Shown: positions 25,492 to 35,501 of the stretch, piece by piece
Numbering within the stretch: position 1 is the stretch's first letter
Layout: the number at the start of each line of letters is the position of its first letter
Source: CAIXSC01 sp046349935
Lineage (GTDB): Bacteria > Planctomycetota > Planctomycetia > Pirellulales > Pirellulaceae
DNA: 64,000 bases
Assembly: GCA_046349935.1 (NCBI GenBank)
Contig: JAXMBK010000003.1
Coordinates: 1,629,956 to 1,693,955, forward strand
Reading direction: 5' to 3'
Position numbers and translations under genes: made by a program
Notes under the pieces: model-generated
What the model was told of the DNA's origin: nothing
Databases searched by the model: none
What the model saw: the letters and a program-made list of their open reading frames with translations, nothing else

Positions 25492-28400
25492 ATGCGTCGT
25501 ATCGTCCTACTCGGGTTGCTGACGTGCGTCTTCGCTTCCGTCGTCGCGGCGGTCGCGGGGCCGCGGGATGGTCAATGGAAGAAAGTCGACGAGGCGGTCA
25601 TGAAGGGGCTCCCCAAAACGGCCATCGAGGAACTCAAGCCGATCATCGACTCGGCCGTCAAAGAAAAGCGGTACGCCGAAGCCATCAAGGCCATCGCCAA
25701 AACCATCGAACTCGAAGGCCAGATCGAAGGCGGCAAGCCGGAAGAGAAGGTCGTGCGGATGAAGGCCCAGATCGAGAAGGCCCCCGCCGAAATGAAGCCG
25801 GTGCTCAACGCCCTCCTCGCCAATTGGTATTGGCAGTACTTCCAAGCCAACAACTGGCGCTTCCTCCAGCGAACTCAAACCGCCGCCGCACCCAGCGACG
25901 ACTTCGAGACGTGGGACTTGCCCCGGATCATGGCCGAGATCGACAAGCAATTCGCCGTCGCACTCGCCGACGCCCCGACGCTCCAAAAGATCCCCATCGC
26001 CGACTACGACGACCTGCTCGTCAAAGGCACCGCGTCCGACGCGCACCGCCCCACCCTCTTCGACTTCCTAGCCTTCAACGCGCTCGAGTTCTATGCGTCC
26101 GGCGAACAGGCGGGGGCGAAGGCGGAGGACGCCTACGAACTGCCGGCGGACGGGCCCGCGTTCGGATCGATCGAAGACTTCCTCGCCTGGAAGCCCGAAT
26201 CGACCGACGAATCGTCGGCGACGCTGCGCGCGGTGCGTCTGTACCAGCAGCTGCTCCAGTTCCACCTCCGCGACGACGACCGCACCGCGCTGCTCGACGC
26301 CGACCTCCACCGCCTCGTCTTCGCTCACAATAAAGCGGTCGGCGAGGACAAGGACGAACGCTACACCGCGGCGCTCAAACGGTTCGCCGACAAGCACCAA
26401 GACCACCCGCTCTCCGCGCTCGCACGCGCCCATTGGGCCGCTCAACTGTTCACCGAAGGGGACTACGTCGAAGCGCGTAAGGTCGCCAGCGAAGGACTCG
26501 CCCGCTACCCGCAAAGTCACGGCGGCGCGCGCTGCCACAATCTGGTCCAAACGATCGAAAGCCGCGAACTCAACATCACGACCGAACGAGTCTGGAACGA
26601 GCCGTGGCCGTCGATTCAGATTCAGTATCGCAACTTCACGAAGCTCCACTTCCGCGTCGTCCCCTATGACTTCGACCAGTTCGTGAAGCAGCCGCGTTGG
26701 TCGCCGCTGCAGCTCGACGAACCGCAACGGCGCGAGCTGCTGGCCAAACCGGCCGCTCAGTCTTGGACCGTCGACCTGCCGGCCACCGACGACTTCAAAC
26801 TGCGCATCGAGAACTACCTCCCCAAAGTCGACCTGAAGCCCGGCGCCTACTTCCTCATCGCCAGCCCCGCCGCCGACTTCTCCCTCGACAACAATCCGGT
26901 TCACTTCGGCGATTTTTGGCGCAGCGACCTGTCGCTGGTCATGCGCATCCGCCACGGCGCAGGGGCGCTCGAAGGCTTCGTGCTCGACGCCAAATCGGGC
27001 CAACCGATCGCGGGCGCCCAAGTCCAAGCGTGGCTGCGCGAGAACAACGGCGCCCACAGCGCCGGCGAGAAAGTCGCCACCGACGGCAATGGGTTGTTCC
27101 GCCTCTCCCGCATCCAACAGCGCGGCATGCTGCTCGACGTCAAACACGGCGACCAGCGACTCGCCTCCGCCCAGGACTACGCCGTATTCCAACACGATGC
27201 CACGGAACGTCCCCAGCATCAGACGTTCTTCTTCACCGATCGCGCCATCTATCGACCGGGGCAAACCATTCAATACAAGGGGATCTCGGTCCGCATCGAA
27301 CACGGCGCCGACAAGTACAAGACGCTCGGCGGTCACACCGTCGAGGTCGTCTTCAGCGATCCCAACGGCAACCCCGTCGAGAAGCGCACGCACAAGACGA
27401 ACGACTACGGTTCGTTCAGCGGCAGCTTCACCGCGCCTCGCGATCGACTCACCGGCCAAATGACGATCGCGATCCAAGGCAATCGCGATAGCACGCCCGG
27501 CGGCGCGACGACGGTGCAGGTCGAAGAATACAAGCGGCCCAAGTTCCAAGTGGCGCTCGAGGCGCCCAAGACGGCCGCGAAACTCCACGGCGACGTCCAG
27601 TTGACCGGCAAAGCGACCGCCTACACGGGCGCCGCGATCGACGGCGCCAAGGTGCGCTGGCGCGTGGTCCGCGAGATGCGCTATCCGACGTGGTGGTGGT
27701 TCCGCTGCTGGTGGATGCCGCCCATGCCGGCCGAAACGCAAGAAATCGCTCACGGCACAGCAACCACTTCCGCGAACGGTTCGTTCCCGATCCAGTTCGT
27801 CGCCAAGCCCGATCCCAAAGCGGACGAAGAGGGAGAGCCGACCTTCACGTACACGGTGCACGCCGACGTGACCGACACGGCCGGTGAAACTCGGTCCGCC
27901 GATCGTACGGTCACCGTCGGTTTCACGGCGCTCGCCGCCTCGCTGGCCGCCGACGACTGGCAGCAAGACGACAAGCCGGTCGCCATCAGCATCCACACCT
28001 CGACGCTGGACGGCGAAGGACAAGTCGCCGAAGGCAGCGTGAAGGTGTATCGCGTGCAGCAGCCCGACAAAGTCGCTCGTCCGCATCTCGGCGGCGGCCC
28101 GACTCCCTTCATGCCGATGCCGGGCAGGCGCGGTCGCCGCGGCGGTGCGCCGCGGCCCGCCGTCCCCCTGCCGCCCGGTCCTGTCGATCCCAACAATGTC
28201 AACGCCTGGCCGCTGGGCGACGTCGTGCTCGAACAAGGCGTCACGACCGACGCCCAGGGTCATGCCAAACTGGAAGCCAAGTTGGCGGCGGGCCTTTATC
28301 GCGCCAAGTTCGAGACGAAGGATCGCTTCGGGAAGGCGGTGACGGCCGAACTGCCGATCCGCGTGCTCGCGCCGACCGCCGACAAACTGTCGATCAAGCT

Positions 28401-31400
28401 GCCCGAAGTCTTTGCGGCGCCGAAATGGCGGCTTGAGCCGGGCGGCGAATTCACCGCGCTGTGGGGCACCGGCTACGAGTCGGGTCGCGCCTACGTGGAG
28501 ATCGAGCATCGCCAGAAAAAGCTGCAAAGCTTCTGGACCGACGCGGGGAAGACGCAAGTTCAGATCAAGCAGGCGGTGACGGAGGCGATGCGCGGCGGGT
28601 TCAGCGTCCACGTGACGTACGTCCGCGAAAACCGCGCGTACTTCCATTCGCAGCACGTCGACGTGCCGTGGACCAACAAAGAACTGCAGGTGAAGTGGGA
28701 ACACTTCGTCTCGAAGCTCGAACCGAACCAAAAGGAAAAGTGGACCGCGATCATCACCGGCCCCAACGCCGAGAAGGCGGTCGCCGAAATGGTCGCCGGC
28801 CTCTACGACGCGTCGCTCGACGCCTACGTCATGCACGATTGGATGAGCCGCTTCCCGGTCTTCCGTCAGAACCACTCGGTCTTGCATCAACAATTTGAAA
28901 ACATGCCGGCCGGCCTCCAACACCTGTTGGGCAATTGGAACGCGACGACGCGCGACGAATCGCTGTCATACCGTTCGTTCCCGCCCGACGTCGTCGGCGC
29001 GTTCGTCATGCAGATGATGTACGCCCGCCGCGGCCGCGCCATGATGGGCGGACTTGGCGGCGGAGGGGGCGCCGAGCGACTACGGTTCGCCATGCCTGCA
29101 GCGCCCGCCGCAGCAATGGATGCAGCGCCGATGGCGATGGCTGGCGCACCCATGGGCGGCGGCATGCCGGGCGGAGCGGCCAAGGCGGACTTCGCCGCGC
29201 TGGCAGACGGCGAGGCGGCAGGCGCGGCGGGGGCGCCCGGTAAAGGCCCCGACCTGGGCAAAGTCGCACCGCGGAAAAACCTGCAGGAGACGGCCTTCTT
29301 CTTCCCGCACCTGATCTCGAACAAGCAAGGGGAGGTGCGGATCGAGTTCACGATTCCCGAGGCGCTCACCGAATGGAAGTTCCTCGGCTTCGCGCACGAC
29401 GCCGATCTGCGCAGCGGCTACTTGACCGACAAGGTCGTCACGGCCAAAGACCTCATGATCCAGCCCAACCCGCCCCGCTTTGTGCGGGAAGGGGATGAAC
29501 TGGAGTTCACGGTGAAGGTGAGCAACCAGTCGGCCGCGCGGCAGACGGGCAAGGTGAAGCTGAACCTGGCCGACGCCCGCACCTCGGCCGCCGTCGACGC
29601 CGCCTTCGCCAACTCTCAGCCCGAACAAGAATTCGACATCCCGTCCAAGGAATCGCGAACCGTCTCGTGGCGAATCAAAGTTCCTGACGATGCGTCGTTC
29701 GTCACCTACACCGCCGTCGGCTCGACCGGCCACATCGCGGACGGCGAGGAAGGGTTCCTGCCCGTCCTCTCGCGCCGCATCCTGGTGACCGAGTCGCTGC
29801 CGTTGCCGATTCGCGGCCAGCAGACGAAGGACTTTACGTTCGGTCGGCTCGTCGAATCGGGCAAGTCCGACTCGCTCAAACACAAGTCGTACACCGTCCA
29901 AATGGTGTCGAATCCGTCGTGGTACGCCGTCATGGCGCTGCCGTACTTGATGGAGTATCCGCACGAGTGCTCGGAACAGACGTTCAATCGCCTGTACGCC
30001 AACCTGCTCGCGCGGCACATCGCCGAGAGCGACCCGAAGATTCGTCGCGTGTTCGATCAGTGGAAGGGCACGCCGGCGCTCGACAGCCCGCTCGTCAAGA
30101 ACCAGGACCTGAAGCAGGTCATGATCGAAGAGACGCCGTGGCTGCGCCAGGCCGACGCCGAAAGCGAGGCGCGTCGCAACGTCGGCATCCTCTTCGACCA
30201 GAATCGACTCGAGTCGGAAACGCAGCGGTTGATCGAGAAGCTCGAACAGTTGCAGTTCGAGGACGGCGCTTGGCCCTGGTTCCCGGGCGGGCGTCCCAAC
30301 GACTACATCACGCTGTACATCACGACCGGCTTCGGCCGCCTGCGCCACTTGGGCGTCGACGTCCCCATGGACTCGGCCATCCAGTCGCTCGGTCGGCTCG
30401 ACGCCTGGGTCGATCGCATGTATCGCGACATCCTGAAGCGCGGAAAGAAGGACGAGAACCACTTGTCGTCCACCGTGGCGCTCTACTTGTACTGCCGCAG
30501 CTTCTACCTGGAAGACTCGCCGCTGGAAGGCGACGCCAAGGAAGCGGTCGACTACTGGCTCGGCCAGTCCAAGAAGCATTGGTTGTCGCTCGACCGTCAA
30601 TCGCAGGCGCACGTCGCGCTGGCGCTCAAGCGGTTCGGCGACGCCGAGTCGGCGCAGGGAATCCTCAAGTCGCTCAAGGAACGTTCGGTTTCCAACGAGG
30701 AACTGGGGATGTTCTGGCGCGACACCGAGCGATCGTGGTGGTGGTATCGCGCTCCGATCGAGACGCAAGCGATGATGATCGAAGCGTTCGACGAAGTGGC
30801 GAATGATCCGGCGGCGGTCGAAGACTGCAAGGTTTGGCTGCTGAAGCAGAAGCAGACGCAGGATTGGAAGACGACCAAGGCGACCGCCGACGCCGTCTAC
30901 TCGCTGCTGTTGCGCGGGTCTGATCAACTGGCGTCCGACGCCCTGGTCGAAGTGACGGTGGGCGGCCAGACGCTGAAGCCGGAAAAGGTCGAAGCGGGGA
31001 CCGGCTTCTTCGAGCAGCGGCTAACAGGCCCCGAGATCAAGCCGGAGCTGGGCAAGATCACGTTGAAGAAGGTGGACGACGGCGTCGCCTGGGGCTCGGT
31101 CCACTGGCAATACTTGGAAGACATGTCGAAGGTGACCGCCTACGACGGCACGCCGCTCAAGCTGCGCAAGACGCTGTACACCAAGCAGCCGTCGAAGAAG
31201 GGGCCCGAGCTGGTCCCGGTCGCCGGCCCGTTGGCGGTGGGGGACGAGCTGGTGGTGCGCGTAGAGTTGCGAGTGGATCGAGACATGGAGTACGTCCACT
31301 TGAAGGACCAACGCGGTTCCGGGACCGAACCGATGAACGTACTGAGCGGCTATCGGTATCAGGACGGTTTGGCGTACTACGAATCGACGAAGGACACGGC

Positions 31401-31566
31401 CAGCCACTTCTTCATCGACTACCTGCCGAAGGGGACGTACGTCTTCGAATACTCGACTCGCGTCCAGCTAAAGGGCCGCTACCAAACGGGCGTGGCCACG
31501 ATCCAAAGCATGTACGCCCCCGAGTTCAACAGCCACTCCGAAAGCCACTGGCTGGAAGTGAAATAA
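25492..31566 (+). CDS. Alpha-2-macroglobulin family protein, thioester type
   Basis: 2024 residues, exported (signal peptide MRRIVLLGLLTCVFASVVAAVAG). The first 370 residues are helical/TPR-like. The macroglobulin region starts with an MG2 signature DRAIYRPGQTIQYKG near residue 585. The A2M segment near 1265-1330 contains ETAFFFPHLISNK and FTIPEALTEWKFLGFAHD. The thioester motif is ECSEQ (Cys at about 1493) in MEYPHECSEQTFNRLYAN, followed by the helical thioester domain. A Gly/Ala/Met/Pro-rich linker (residues about 1183-1258, e.g. GAPMGGGMPGG) splits the bait-like region from the A2M domain. Such proteins trap proteases in the periplasm or outside. Usual partners such as a penicillin-binding protein are not adjacent. 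Confidence 0.93.
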   Translation: MRRIVLLGLLTCVFASVVAAVAGPRDGQWKKVDEAVMKGLPKTAIEELKPIIDSAVKEKRYAEAIKAIAKTIELEGQIEGGKPEEKVVRMKAQIEKAPAEMKPVLNALLANWYWQYFQANNWRFLQRTQTAAAPSDDFETWDLPRIMAEIDKQFAVALADAPTLQKIPIADYDDLLVKGTASDAHRPTLFDFLAFNALEFYASGEQAGAKAEDAYELPADGPAFGSIEDFLAWKPESTDESSATLRAVRLYQQLLQFHLRDDDRTALLDADLHRLVFAHNKAVGEDKDERYTAALKRFADKHQDHPLSALARAHWAAQLFTEGDYVEARKVASEGLARYPQSHGGARCHNLVQTIESRELNITTERVWNEPWPSIQIQYRNFTKLHFRVVPYDFDQFVKQPRWSPLQLDEPQRRELLAKPAAQSWTVDLPATDDFKLRIENYLPKVDLKPGAYFLIASPAADFSLDNNPVHFGDFWRSDLSLVMRIRHGAGALEGFVLDAKSGQPIAGAQVQAWLRENNGAHSAGEKVATDGNGLFRLSRIQQRGMLLDVKHGDQRLASAQDYAVFQHDATERPQHQTFFFTDRAIYRPGQTIQYKGISVRIEHGADKYKTLGGHTVEVVFSDPNGNPVEKRTHKTNDYGSFSGSFTAPRDRLTGQMTIAIQGNRDSTPGGATTVQVEEYKRPKFQVALEAPKTAAKLHGDVQLTGKATAYTGAAIDGAKVRWRVVREMRYPTWWWFRCWWMPPMPAETQEIAHGTATTSANGSFPIQFVAKPDPKADEEGEPTFTYTVHADVTDTAGETRSADRTVTVGFTALAASLAADDWQQDDKPVAISIHTSTLDGEGQVAEGSVKVYRVQQPDKVARPHLGGGPTPFMPMPGRRGRRGGAPRPAVPLPPGPVDPNNVNAWPLGDVVLEQGVTTDAQGHAKLEAKLAAGLYRAKFETKDRFGKAVTAELPIRVLAPTADKLSIKLPEVFAAPKWRLEPGGEFTALWGTGYESGRAYVEIEHRQKKLQSFWTDAGKTQVQIKQAVTEAMRGGFSVHVTYVRENRAYFHSQHVDVPWTNKELQVKWEHFVSKLEPNQKEKWTAIITGPNAEKAVAEMVAGLYDASLDAYVMHDWMSRFPVFRQNHSVLHQQFENMPAGLQHLLGNWNATTRDESLSYRSFPPDVVGAFVMQMMYARRGRAMMGGLGGGGGAERLRFAMPAAPAAAMDAAPMAMAGAPMGGGMPGGAAKADFAALADGEAAGAAGAPGKGPDLGKVAPRKNLQETAFFFPHLISNKQGEVRIEFTIPEALTEWKFLGFAHDADLRSGYLTDKVVTAKDLMIQPNPPRFVREGDELEFTVKVSNQSAARQTGKVKLNLADARTSAAVDAAFANSQPEQEFDIPSKESRTVSWRIKVPDDASFVTYTAVGSTGHIADGEEGFLPVLSRRILVTESLPLPIRGQQTKDFTFGRLVESGKSDSLKHKSYTVQMVSNPSWYAVMALPYLMEYPHECSEQTFNRLYANLLARHIAESDPKIRRVFDQWKGTPALDSPLVKNQDLKQVMIEETPWLRQADAESEARRNVGILFDQNRLESETQRLIEKLEQLQFEDGAWPWFPGGRPNDYITLYITTGFGRLRHLGVDVPMDSAIQSLGRLDAWVDRMYRDILKRGKKDENHLSSTVALYLYCRSFYLEDSPLEGDAKEAVDYWLGQSKKHWLSLDRQSQAHVALALKRFGDAESAQGILKSLKERSVSNEELGMFWRDTERSWWWYRAPIETQAMMIEAFDEVANDPAAVEDCKVWLLKQKQTQDWKTTKATADAVYSLLLRGSDQLASDALVEVTVGGQTLKPEKVEAGTGFFEQRLTGPEIKPELGKITLKKVDDGVAWGSVHWQYLEDMSKVTAYDGTPLKLRKTLYTKQPSKKGPELVPVAGPLAVGDELVVRVELRVDRDMEYVHLKDQRGSGTEPMNVLSGYRYQDGLAYYESTKDTASHFFIDYLPKGTYVFEYSTRVQLKGRYQTGVATIQSMYAPEFNSHSESHWLEVK

Positions 31567-31602
31567 CCCCCGTAACGCAACCGTAGCACAACCGTATCTC
31601 AA

Positions 31603-31629
31603 CCGTAGCACAGGCTTCCAGCCTGTGAC
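31603..31629 (+). repeat. ACAGGCT-type repeat, copy 4, with degenerate lead-in
   Basis: CCGTAG then CACAGGCTTCCAGCCTGTG, about 35 bases after the macroglobulin stop. The lead-in contains repeated AACCGTAGCAC / AACCGTATCTC units (31579-31610), as seen also at the end of ribD. Confidence 0.9.
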
Positions 31630-31658
31630 GAATCACTCAGCGTGCCGAAACAACCTCG

Positions 31659-32486
31659 TCACTCCTCCGCCCCCTTCCCCGTGCTACGTTGCCTCAGCGC
31701 TTCGTAGCACAGCACGGCGGCGGTGGCGGAGACGTTCAAGCTGTCGGCGATGCCGAGCATCGGGAGGGTGACGGCGGCGACGTCGGGGCCGGTCCAGACG
31801 TCGCTCAGTCCTGCGGCTTCCGCGCCCAAGACGAGCGCGACGGGGCCGTTCCATGAAACGTCCCAATAGCGAACCGCCCCTTCGACGCGCGCCGCCAAGA
31901 TGCGCGTGCCGCGCCGGCGCAGCCAGTCGAGCGTCTCGCTGGTGGAGGCCGACGCGACCGGGACGGTGAAGACCGTCCCGAGGCTGGCGCGGATCACATT
32001 GGGGTTGTACCAGTCGGTTCCGCCGTCGCACAGGATGACCGCTCCGACGCCGGCGCCGTCGGCGCTGCGCAGGATGGCGCCGAGGTTCCCGGGCTTCTCC
32101 ACCCCTTCCACGACGACGATGAGCGAATCGAGCGGCGGGTTGAGGTCGGCGAGCGTTGGTTCCGCGCGGCTGGCGACCCCCACGACTCCGTCCGCTCGGT
32201 CGCCGAACGCCAGCCTTTCAAAGACGGCCTGAGTGACGTACCAGATGTCGGTGGTCGAATCTTGCGCGGCGCTGGCTTGCTTGATCGTCGCGCGGGCGTC
32301 GTCGCTGGTTGCTAGTTCGGTGCACACGAAGAGTTCCGTGAGCTGCCAGCCGGCGTCGAGCGCGCGGCGCAGTTCGCGGGCGCCGTCGATCAGAATCCTC
32401 GCCTGGCGACTTCGTCCGCGACGATCGCGCAGCCGCACGACGTCTTTGACGCGCGAGTTATGGAGACTAGAAATCATGCCGCCCAT
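31659..32486 (-). CDS. TrmH/SpoU-family RNA 2'-O-methyltransferase
   Basis: 275 residues from ATG 32486; the ATG at 32477 (MISSLHNSRVKDV) is an equally plausible start. N-terminal substrate-binding domain (SLHNSRVKDVVRLRDRRGR...ARILIDGARELRRAL) followed by the SPOUT knot: VVVEGVEKPGNLGAILRSADGAG (motif 1, Asn-Asn/Arg region), VALVLGAEAAGLS (motif 2) and LPMLGIADSLNVSATAAVLCYE (motif 3). It methylates a ribose in tRNA or 23S rRNA; the exact target is not predictable. It lies 59 bases after the phosphatase gene on the same strand and is likely cotranscribed. Confidence 0.92.
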   Translation of the reverse strand: MGGMISSLHNSRVKDVVRLRDRRGRSRQARILIDGARELRRALDAGWQLTELFVCTELATSDDARATIKQASAAQDSTTDIWYVTQAVFERLAFGDRADGVVGVASRAEPTLADLNPPLDSLIVVVEGVEKPGNLGAILRSADGAGVGAVILCDGGTDWYNPNVIRASLGTVFTVPVASASTSETLDWLRRRGTRILAARVEGAVRYWDVSWNGPVALVLGAEAAGLSDVWTGPDVAAVTLPMLGIADSLNVSATAAVLCYEALRQRSTGKGAEE

Positions 32487-32545
32487 GCAAGAACCGCTTT
32501 CAGTGAATACGAGAAGTAGTGCGAGCGAGAAATCGTGCGCGCGAT

Positions 32546-33202
32546 TTACACAAGCGCCAAGAGTTCGCTGGGGTGGGCGAGGAGGTGAGCGGCGCCGTGA
32601 GCGACGAGTTCGTCGCGTTCGCGAAAGCCCCAGAGGGCGCCGACGGGGCACATCGCGGCGCGGACCGCTGTTTGCATGTCGACCAGCGAGTCGCCCAGAT
32701 AGATGCATTGTTCGGGGGCCAAATCGAGCGTCGAGGCGATCTCGATCGCGGCAGTCGGGTCCGGCTTCTTCGGCACGCCTTCGCGCTGGCCAAGCACGAT
32801 GCGAAAGTCGTTCATGTCGAAGTACTGTGAGACGCACTTGAGCGTGAAGGGATGCGGCTTGTTGCTGAGCACCGCGAGCGGCACGTCGCGGCGGCGCAGT
32901 TCGGCGATCAACTCAACGACGCCGTCGTAAGGCCGAGTGTGGACGTTCCAATGTCGGTCATAGACGTCGTGGAACCGAGCGACGCATTCGGGAACCCACT
33001 GGGCGCGATCCGCGTCGGCGGGGAGAACGCGTTCCATGAGCGTCACGACGCCGTCGCCCACGAAGTACCGAAAACGCTCGACCGCATGTTCCGGAAAGCC
33101 GACGTCGCGCAGCACTCCATTGACCGCGGCGGCGATATCCGCCAGCGAATCGAGCAACGTTCCATCTAGATCAAACACGACCGCCGAATAGGGTGCTGCC
33201 AT
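32546..33202 (-). CDS. gph: Phosphoglycolate phosphatase-like HAD hydrolase
   Basis: 218 residues from ATG 33202 (MAAPYSAVVFDLDGTLLDS). HAD motif I is DLDGTLLDS, motif II LSNKPH, motif III lysine in KPDPTAA, and motif IV YLGDSLVDM. The cap domain between (ADIAAAVNGVLRDVGFPEHAVERFRYFVGDG) is of the Gph type, so 2-phosphoglycolate hydrolysis is the likely reaction, though HAD substrates are hard to call. An upstream TTG in frame is rejected because the ATG lies directly before the catalytic strand. Confidence 0.9.
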   Translation of the reverse strand: MAAPYSAVVFDLDGTLLDSLADIAAAVNGVLRDVGFPEHAVERFRYFVGDGVVTLMERVLPADADRAQWVPECVARFHDVYDRHWNVHTRPYDGVVELIAELRRRDVPLAVLSNKPHPFTLKCVSQYFDMNDFRIVLGQREGVPKKPDPTAAIEIASTLDLAPEQCIYLGDSLVDMQTAVRAAMCPVGALWGFRERDELVAHGAAHLLAHPSELLALV

Positions 33203-33246
33203 CACGCGTCCATAACCTTCTGAACTCAATCACCATTGAACACATA

Positions 33247-33274
33247 TCAGCCGACGCCGCGCTCGCGGCCGGCT
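33247..33274 (-). repeat. GCCGCTAGC-family repeat, diverged copy
   Basis: On the minus strand GAGCCGGCCGCGAGCGCGG then CGTCGGCTGA: the same core as 19645, 20385 and 21078 with G for T in the centre. It lies in the 100-base gap between the oxidoreductase stop and the phosphatase start. Confidence 0.75.
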
Positions 33275-33301
33275 CGGCTCGGCTCTGTCTATCATCCCTC
33301 G

Positions 33302-34363
33302 TCACGCTTCCAAATTGTCCGGGCGCGTGACGAACTGCGCGAGCGACACTTCCCCGCCCGACTCGGCCGAATCGCGGGCGGCGAGCCCCAGCAAGGTCGA
33401 CCAGCGGCCGTCTTCGCCCGAGCAGGGCGGCGCCGCGCCGTCGCGCACGCATTTCACCACCGCGGCCAGTTGCGTTTGAAACTCGTCGCGGTCGCTCGTC
33501 AACGTCTCTCGCGGCACCTCGTGGACGTCGCTCCCATGACCATACCGCAGCGTCGCTTCCACTCGAGCGTCTTTGACGTCGATGCGGCTGGCGGTTCCCC
33601 ACAGCATGCCTCGCGTGCCGGTCACCTTGATGGACAGATGATGCCCGAAGGAGGCCAACGACTGGGACAACGTCGCAAACGAGTGGTCGGGGAAACTTAC
33701 AACGCTGGAAAAATTGTCTTGCAGCCGCGGATGGTCGGGGTCGCGAGTATTCCCGCGCGCGTAGACGGAAACCGGTTCGCCCCGCGCACCCAAATACCAG
33801 CGCGCTAAGTCGAACAAGTGGAGCGTCTCTTCGAACACCCAGCTTCCCACTCGTTCCGGATCAAATCGCCAGCCGCCGGACCCCAGTCGATAGGGGGCTC
33901 GGGCCAGCGACAACTCGCCGAATAGCGGGCGACCGATGACTTCTTCTTCGAGCAGCTGGGCGATCGCCTTGCATAGCGGGGAGACGCGCCATTGATGGCC
34001 GATCGCCAGCATGCGCCGCTGCTTTCTCGCCAACGCCAGCATGCGATCGCAGTCGACCAAGTTGAGCGCGAGGGGTTTCTCGAGCAACAAGTGTTTGCCG
34101 GCTCGCAGCACGTTGGTGCCGATTCCAAAGTGCAGCGAGTTGGGGACGGCGACGATCATCAAGTCGATGTCATCGACATCCAGCAGTTCGCGATAGTCCC
34201 CCACGACGCGCGCAGCGGGGTAAGCGGCGCGAGCGGCGACTTGTCGTTCGTGCGACGGCGCCGCGACGCCCGCCAACTGCGCGTCGGGCAAGCGTGCGAC
34301 GGCGGAGGCGTAATGTGCGCCCAAATAGCCGTAGCCGATCACTCCCACTTGCAGCGGCGTCAT
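33302..34363 (-). CDS. Gfo/Idh/MocA-family oxidoreductase
   Basis: 353 residues from ATG 34363, preceded by GAGGGA and only 11 bases after the WD40 gene stop. It has an N-terminal Rossmann fold (VGVIGYGYLGAHYASAVARL), then the family lysine motif EKPLALNLVDC (about residue 95) and a C-terminal alpha/beta dimerisation domain (GGWRFDPERVGSWVFEETLHLFDLARWYLG). These NAD(P)-dependent enzymes act on sugars or inositols; planctomycetes carry many. The adjacent WD40 and PQQ-propeller genes do not reveal the substrate. Confidence 0.92.
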   Translation of the reverse strand: MTPLQVGVIGYGYLGAHYASAVARLPDAQLAGVAAPSHERQVAARAAYPAARVVGDYRELLDVDDIDLMIVAVPNSLHFGIGTNVLRAGKHLLLEKPLALNLVDCDRMLALARKQRRMLAIGHQWRVSPLCKAIAQLLEEEVIGRPLFGELSLARAPYRLGSGGWRFDPERVGSWVFEETLHLFDLARWYLGARGEPVSVYARGNTRDPDHPRLQDNFSSVVSFPDHSFATLSQSLASFGHHLSIKVTGTRGMLWGTASRIDVKDARVEATLRYGHGSDVHEVPRETLTSDRDEFQTQLAAVVKCVRDGAAPPCSGEDGRWSTLLGLAARDSAESGGEVSLAQFVTRPDNLEA

Positions 34364-34374
34364 GCCGATTCCCT

Positions 34375-35367
34375 CTAAGCCTTGGGTCCCATCTTGATGA
34401 GTCGCAGGTTTTTGTCGAAGTGGGCGGCGGCGAGCTGCACGCCGTCGGGATGCATCGCCAAATCGCGCGCCGTGTTGCCCAAGTTGAGCGTGAAGAACTC
34501 GTCTTTCTGATCGAGCTTCCAGAAGTAGAGATGCCCGCCGCCGCCGCCGCCTGTGGCGCCGATCGTAAAGCCTTCTGGATGGATGATCGCACCCCACGCG
34601 ACGCCGTTGATATTGCCTTTGGTCAAATGCGTGACGACTTCCTTCGCCTCGTCCCAGTTCCACAACACAATCGCCGGATTGCCGACGCCCGCGAAGGCGT
34701 TGGTGACGTTTGTGATGCCGCCGCAGGCCAGCAGCTTTCCATCAGGGCTGAACGCCATGCTGTGCGGACCGCCGATGTCGGCGAGAAAGCCGGCATCGTA
34801 TTTGTGCAGCGCCGCGATCGCGAACTTCCGCTTCGCCTCGCCCGTCGCCGCGTCCCAATGAATGTACTGCGACTTCAGATCGCCCGAGACGAGATCCTTC
34901 CCGTTAGGATGGAACGCTACGTTGTAGACATGCGACTCGTGCCCCGACAGCTCGCGCACCAGCGCCCCGTCGCTCATCTGCCACAGCTTCACCTTCTTGT
35001 CGTTGCCCGCCGTCGCGACCCATTGCCCATCGGCGCTCACCGACAACGCTCGAATCCAACCCTGGTGCGCTTCCACGGTGCGCGCCGGTGCGGGCTTCTC
35101 GGCGAGCGCCGGCCACCAGATCAGTCGCCCGTCGTAGCCGCCCGTGACCATCACGTCGCCGCTGCTCGAGAAGCCGAAGCTCCGAACCCAACTGTCGTGC
35201 CCCGCTAGTTCGGTCTTGTTTCCGCTGGCCAGCTCCCACCGCCACACCCGGTTGTCTTCGGCGCCCGCAAACACAAATCGCCCGCCCGGCTCAAAGCGGC
35301 AAGAGATCAGCGGGCTGGTATGAGCGAGGCTCTTCACGACGTGCGATTGCGACGGGTCGGCGGGCAT
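34375..35367 (-). CDS. WD40 repeat protein
   Basis: 330 residues forming about six to seven WD40 blades without a signal peptide, so probably cytoplasmic. Repeats are visible: LISCRFEPGGRFVFAGAEDNRVWRW, WVRSFGFSSSGDVMVTGGYDGRLIWW, WIRALSVSADGQWVATAGNDKKVKLW, HVYNVAFHPNGKDLVSGDLKS and HSMAFSPDGKLLACGG. Most likely a protein-interaction scaffold. It is directly upstream of the Gfo/Idh/MocA gene on the same strand with an 11-base gap, so one operon is likely. Confidence 0.9.
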   Translation of the reverse strand: MPADPSQSHVVKSLAHTSPLISCRFEPGGRFVFAGAEDNRVWRWELASGNKTELAGHDSWVRSFGFSSSGDVMVTGGYDGRLIWWPALAEKPAPARTVEAHQGWIRALSVSADGQWVATAGNDKKVKLWQMSDGALVRELSGHESHVYNVAFHPNGKDLVSGDLKSQYIHWDAATGEAKRKFAIAALHKYDAGFLADIGGPHSMAFSPDGKLLACGGITNVTNAFAGVGNPAIVLWNWDEAKEVVTHLTKGNINGVAWGAIIHPEGFTIGATGGGGGGHLYFWKLDQKDEFFTLNLGNTARDLAMHPDGVQLAAAHFDKNLRLIKMGPKA

Positions 35368-35501
35368 AGGCGGGTTCCTCGGCGGGGCGGATTGGACGCC
35401 CTAGTATAACGTCGCAGCGGGTCGCGATCACGCGCGGCGCCACGCTAGAATGCGTCGCGCGACATGCGGGCCGCTTCCACGTAGAGGATGGAGAAACAAC
35501 G

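Noticed and set aside
26068..30927. Two very long minus-strand frames (about 950 and 615 codons) opposite the macroglobulin
   Set aside because: No recognisable domain, and they cover the same codons as the macroglobulin whose motifs are unambiguous.
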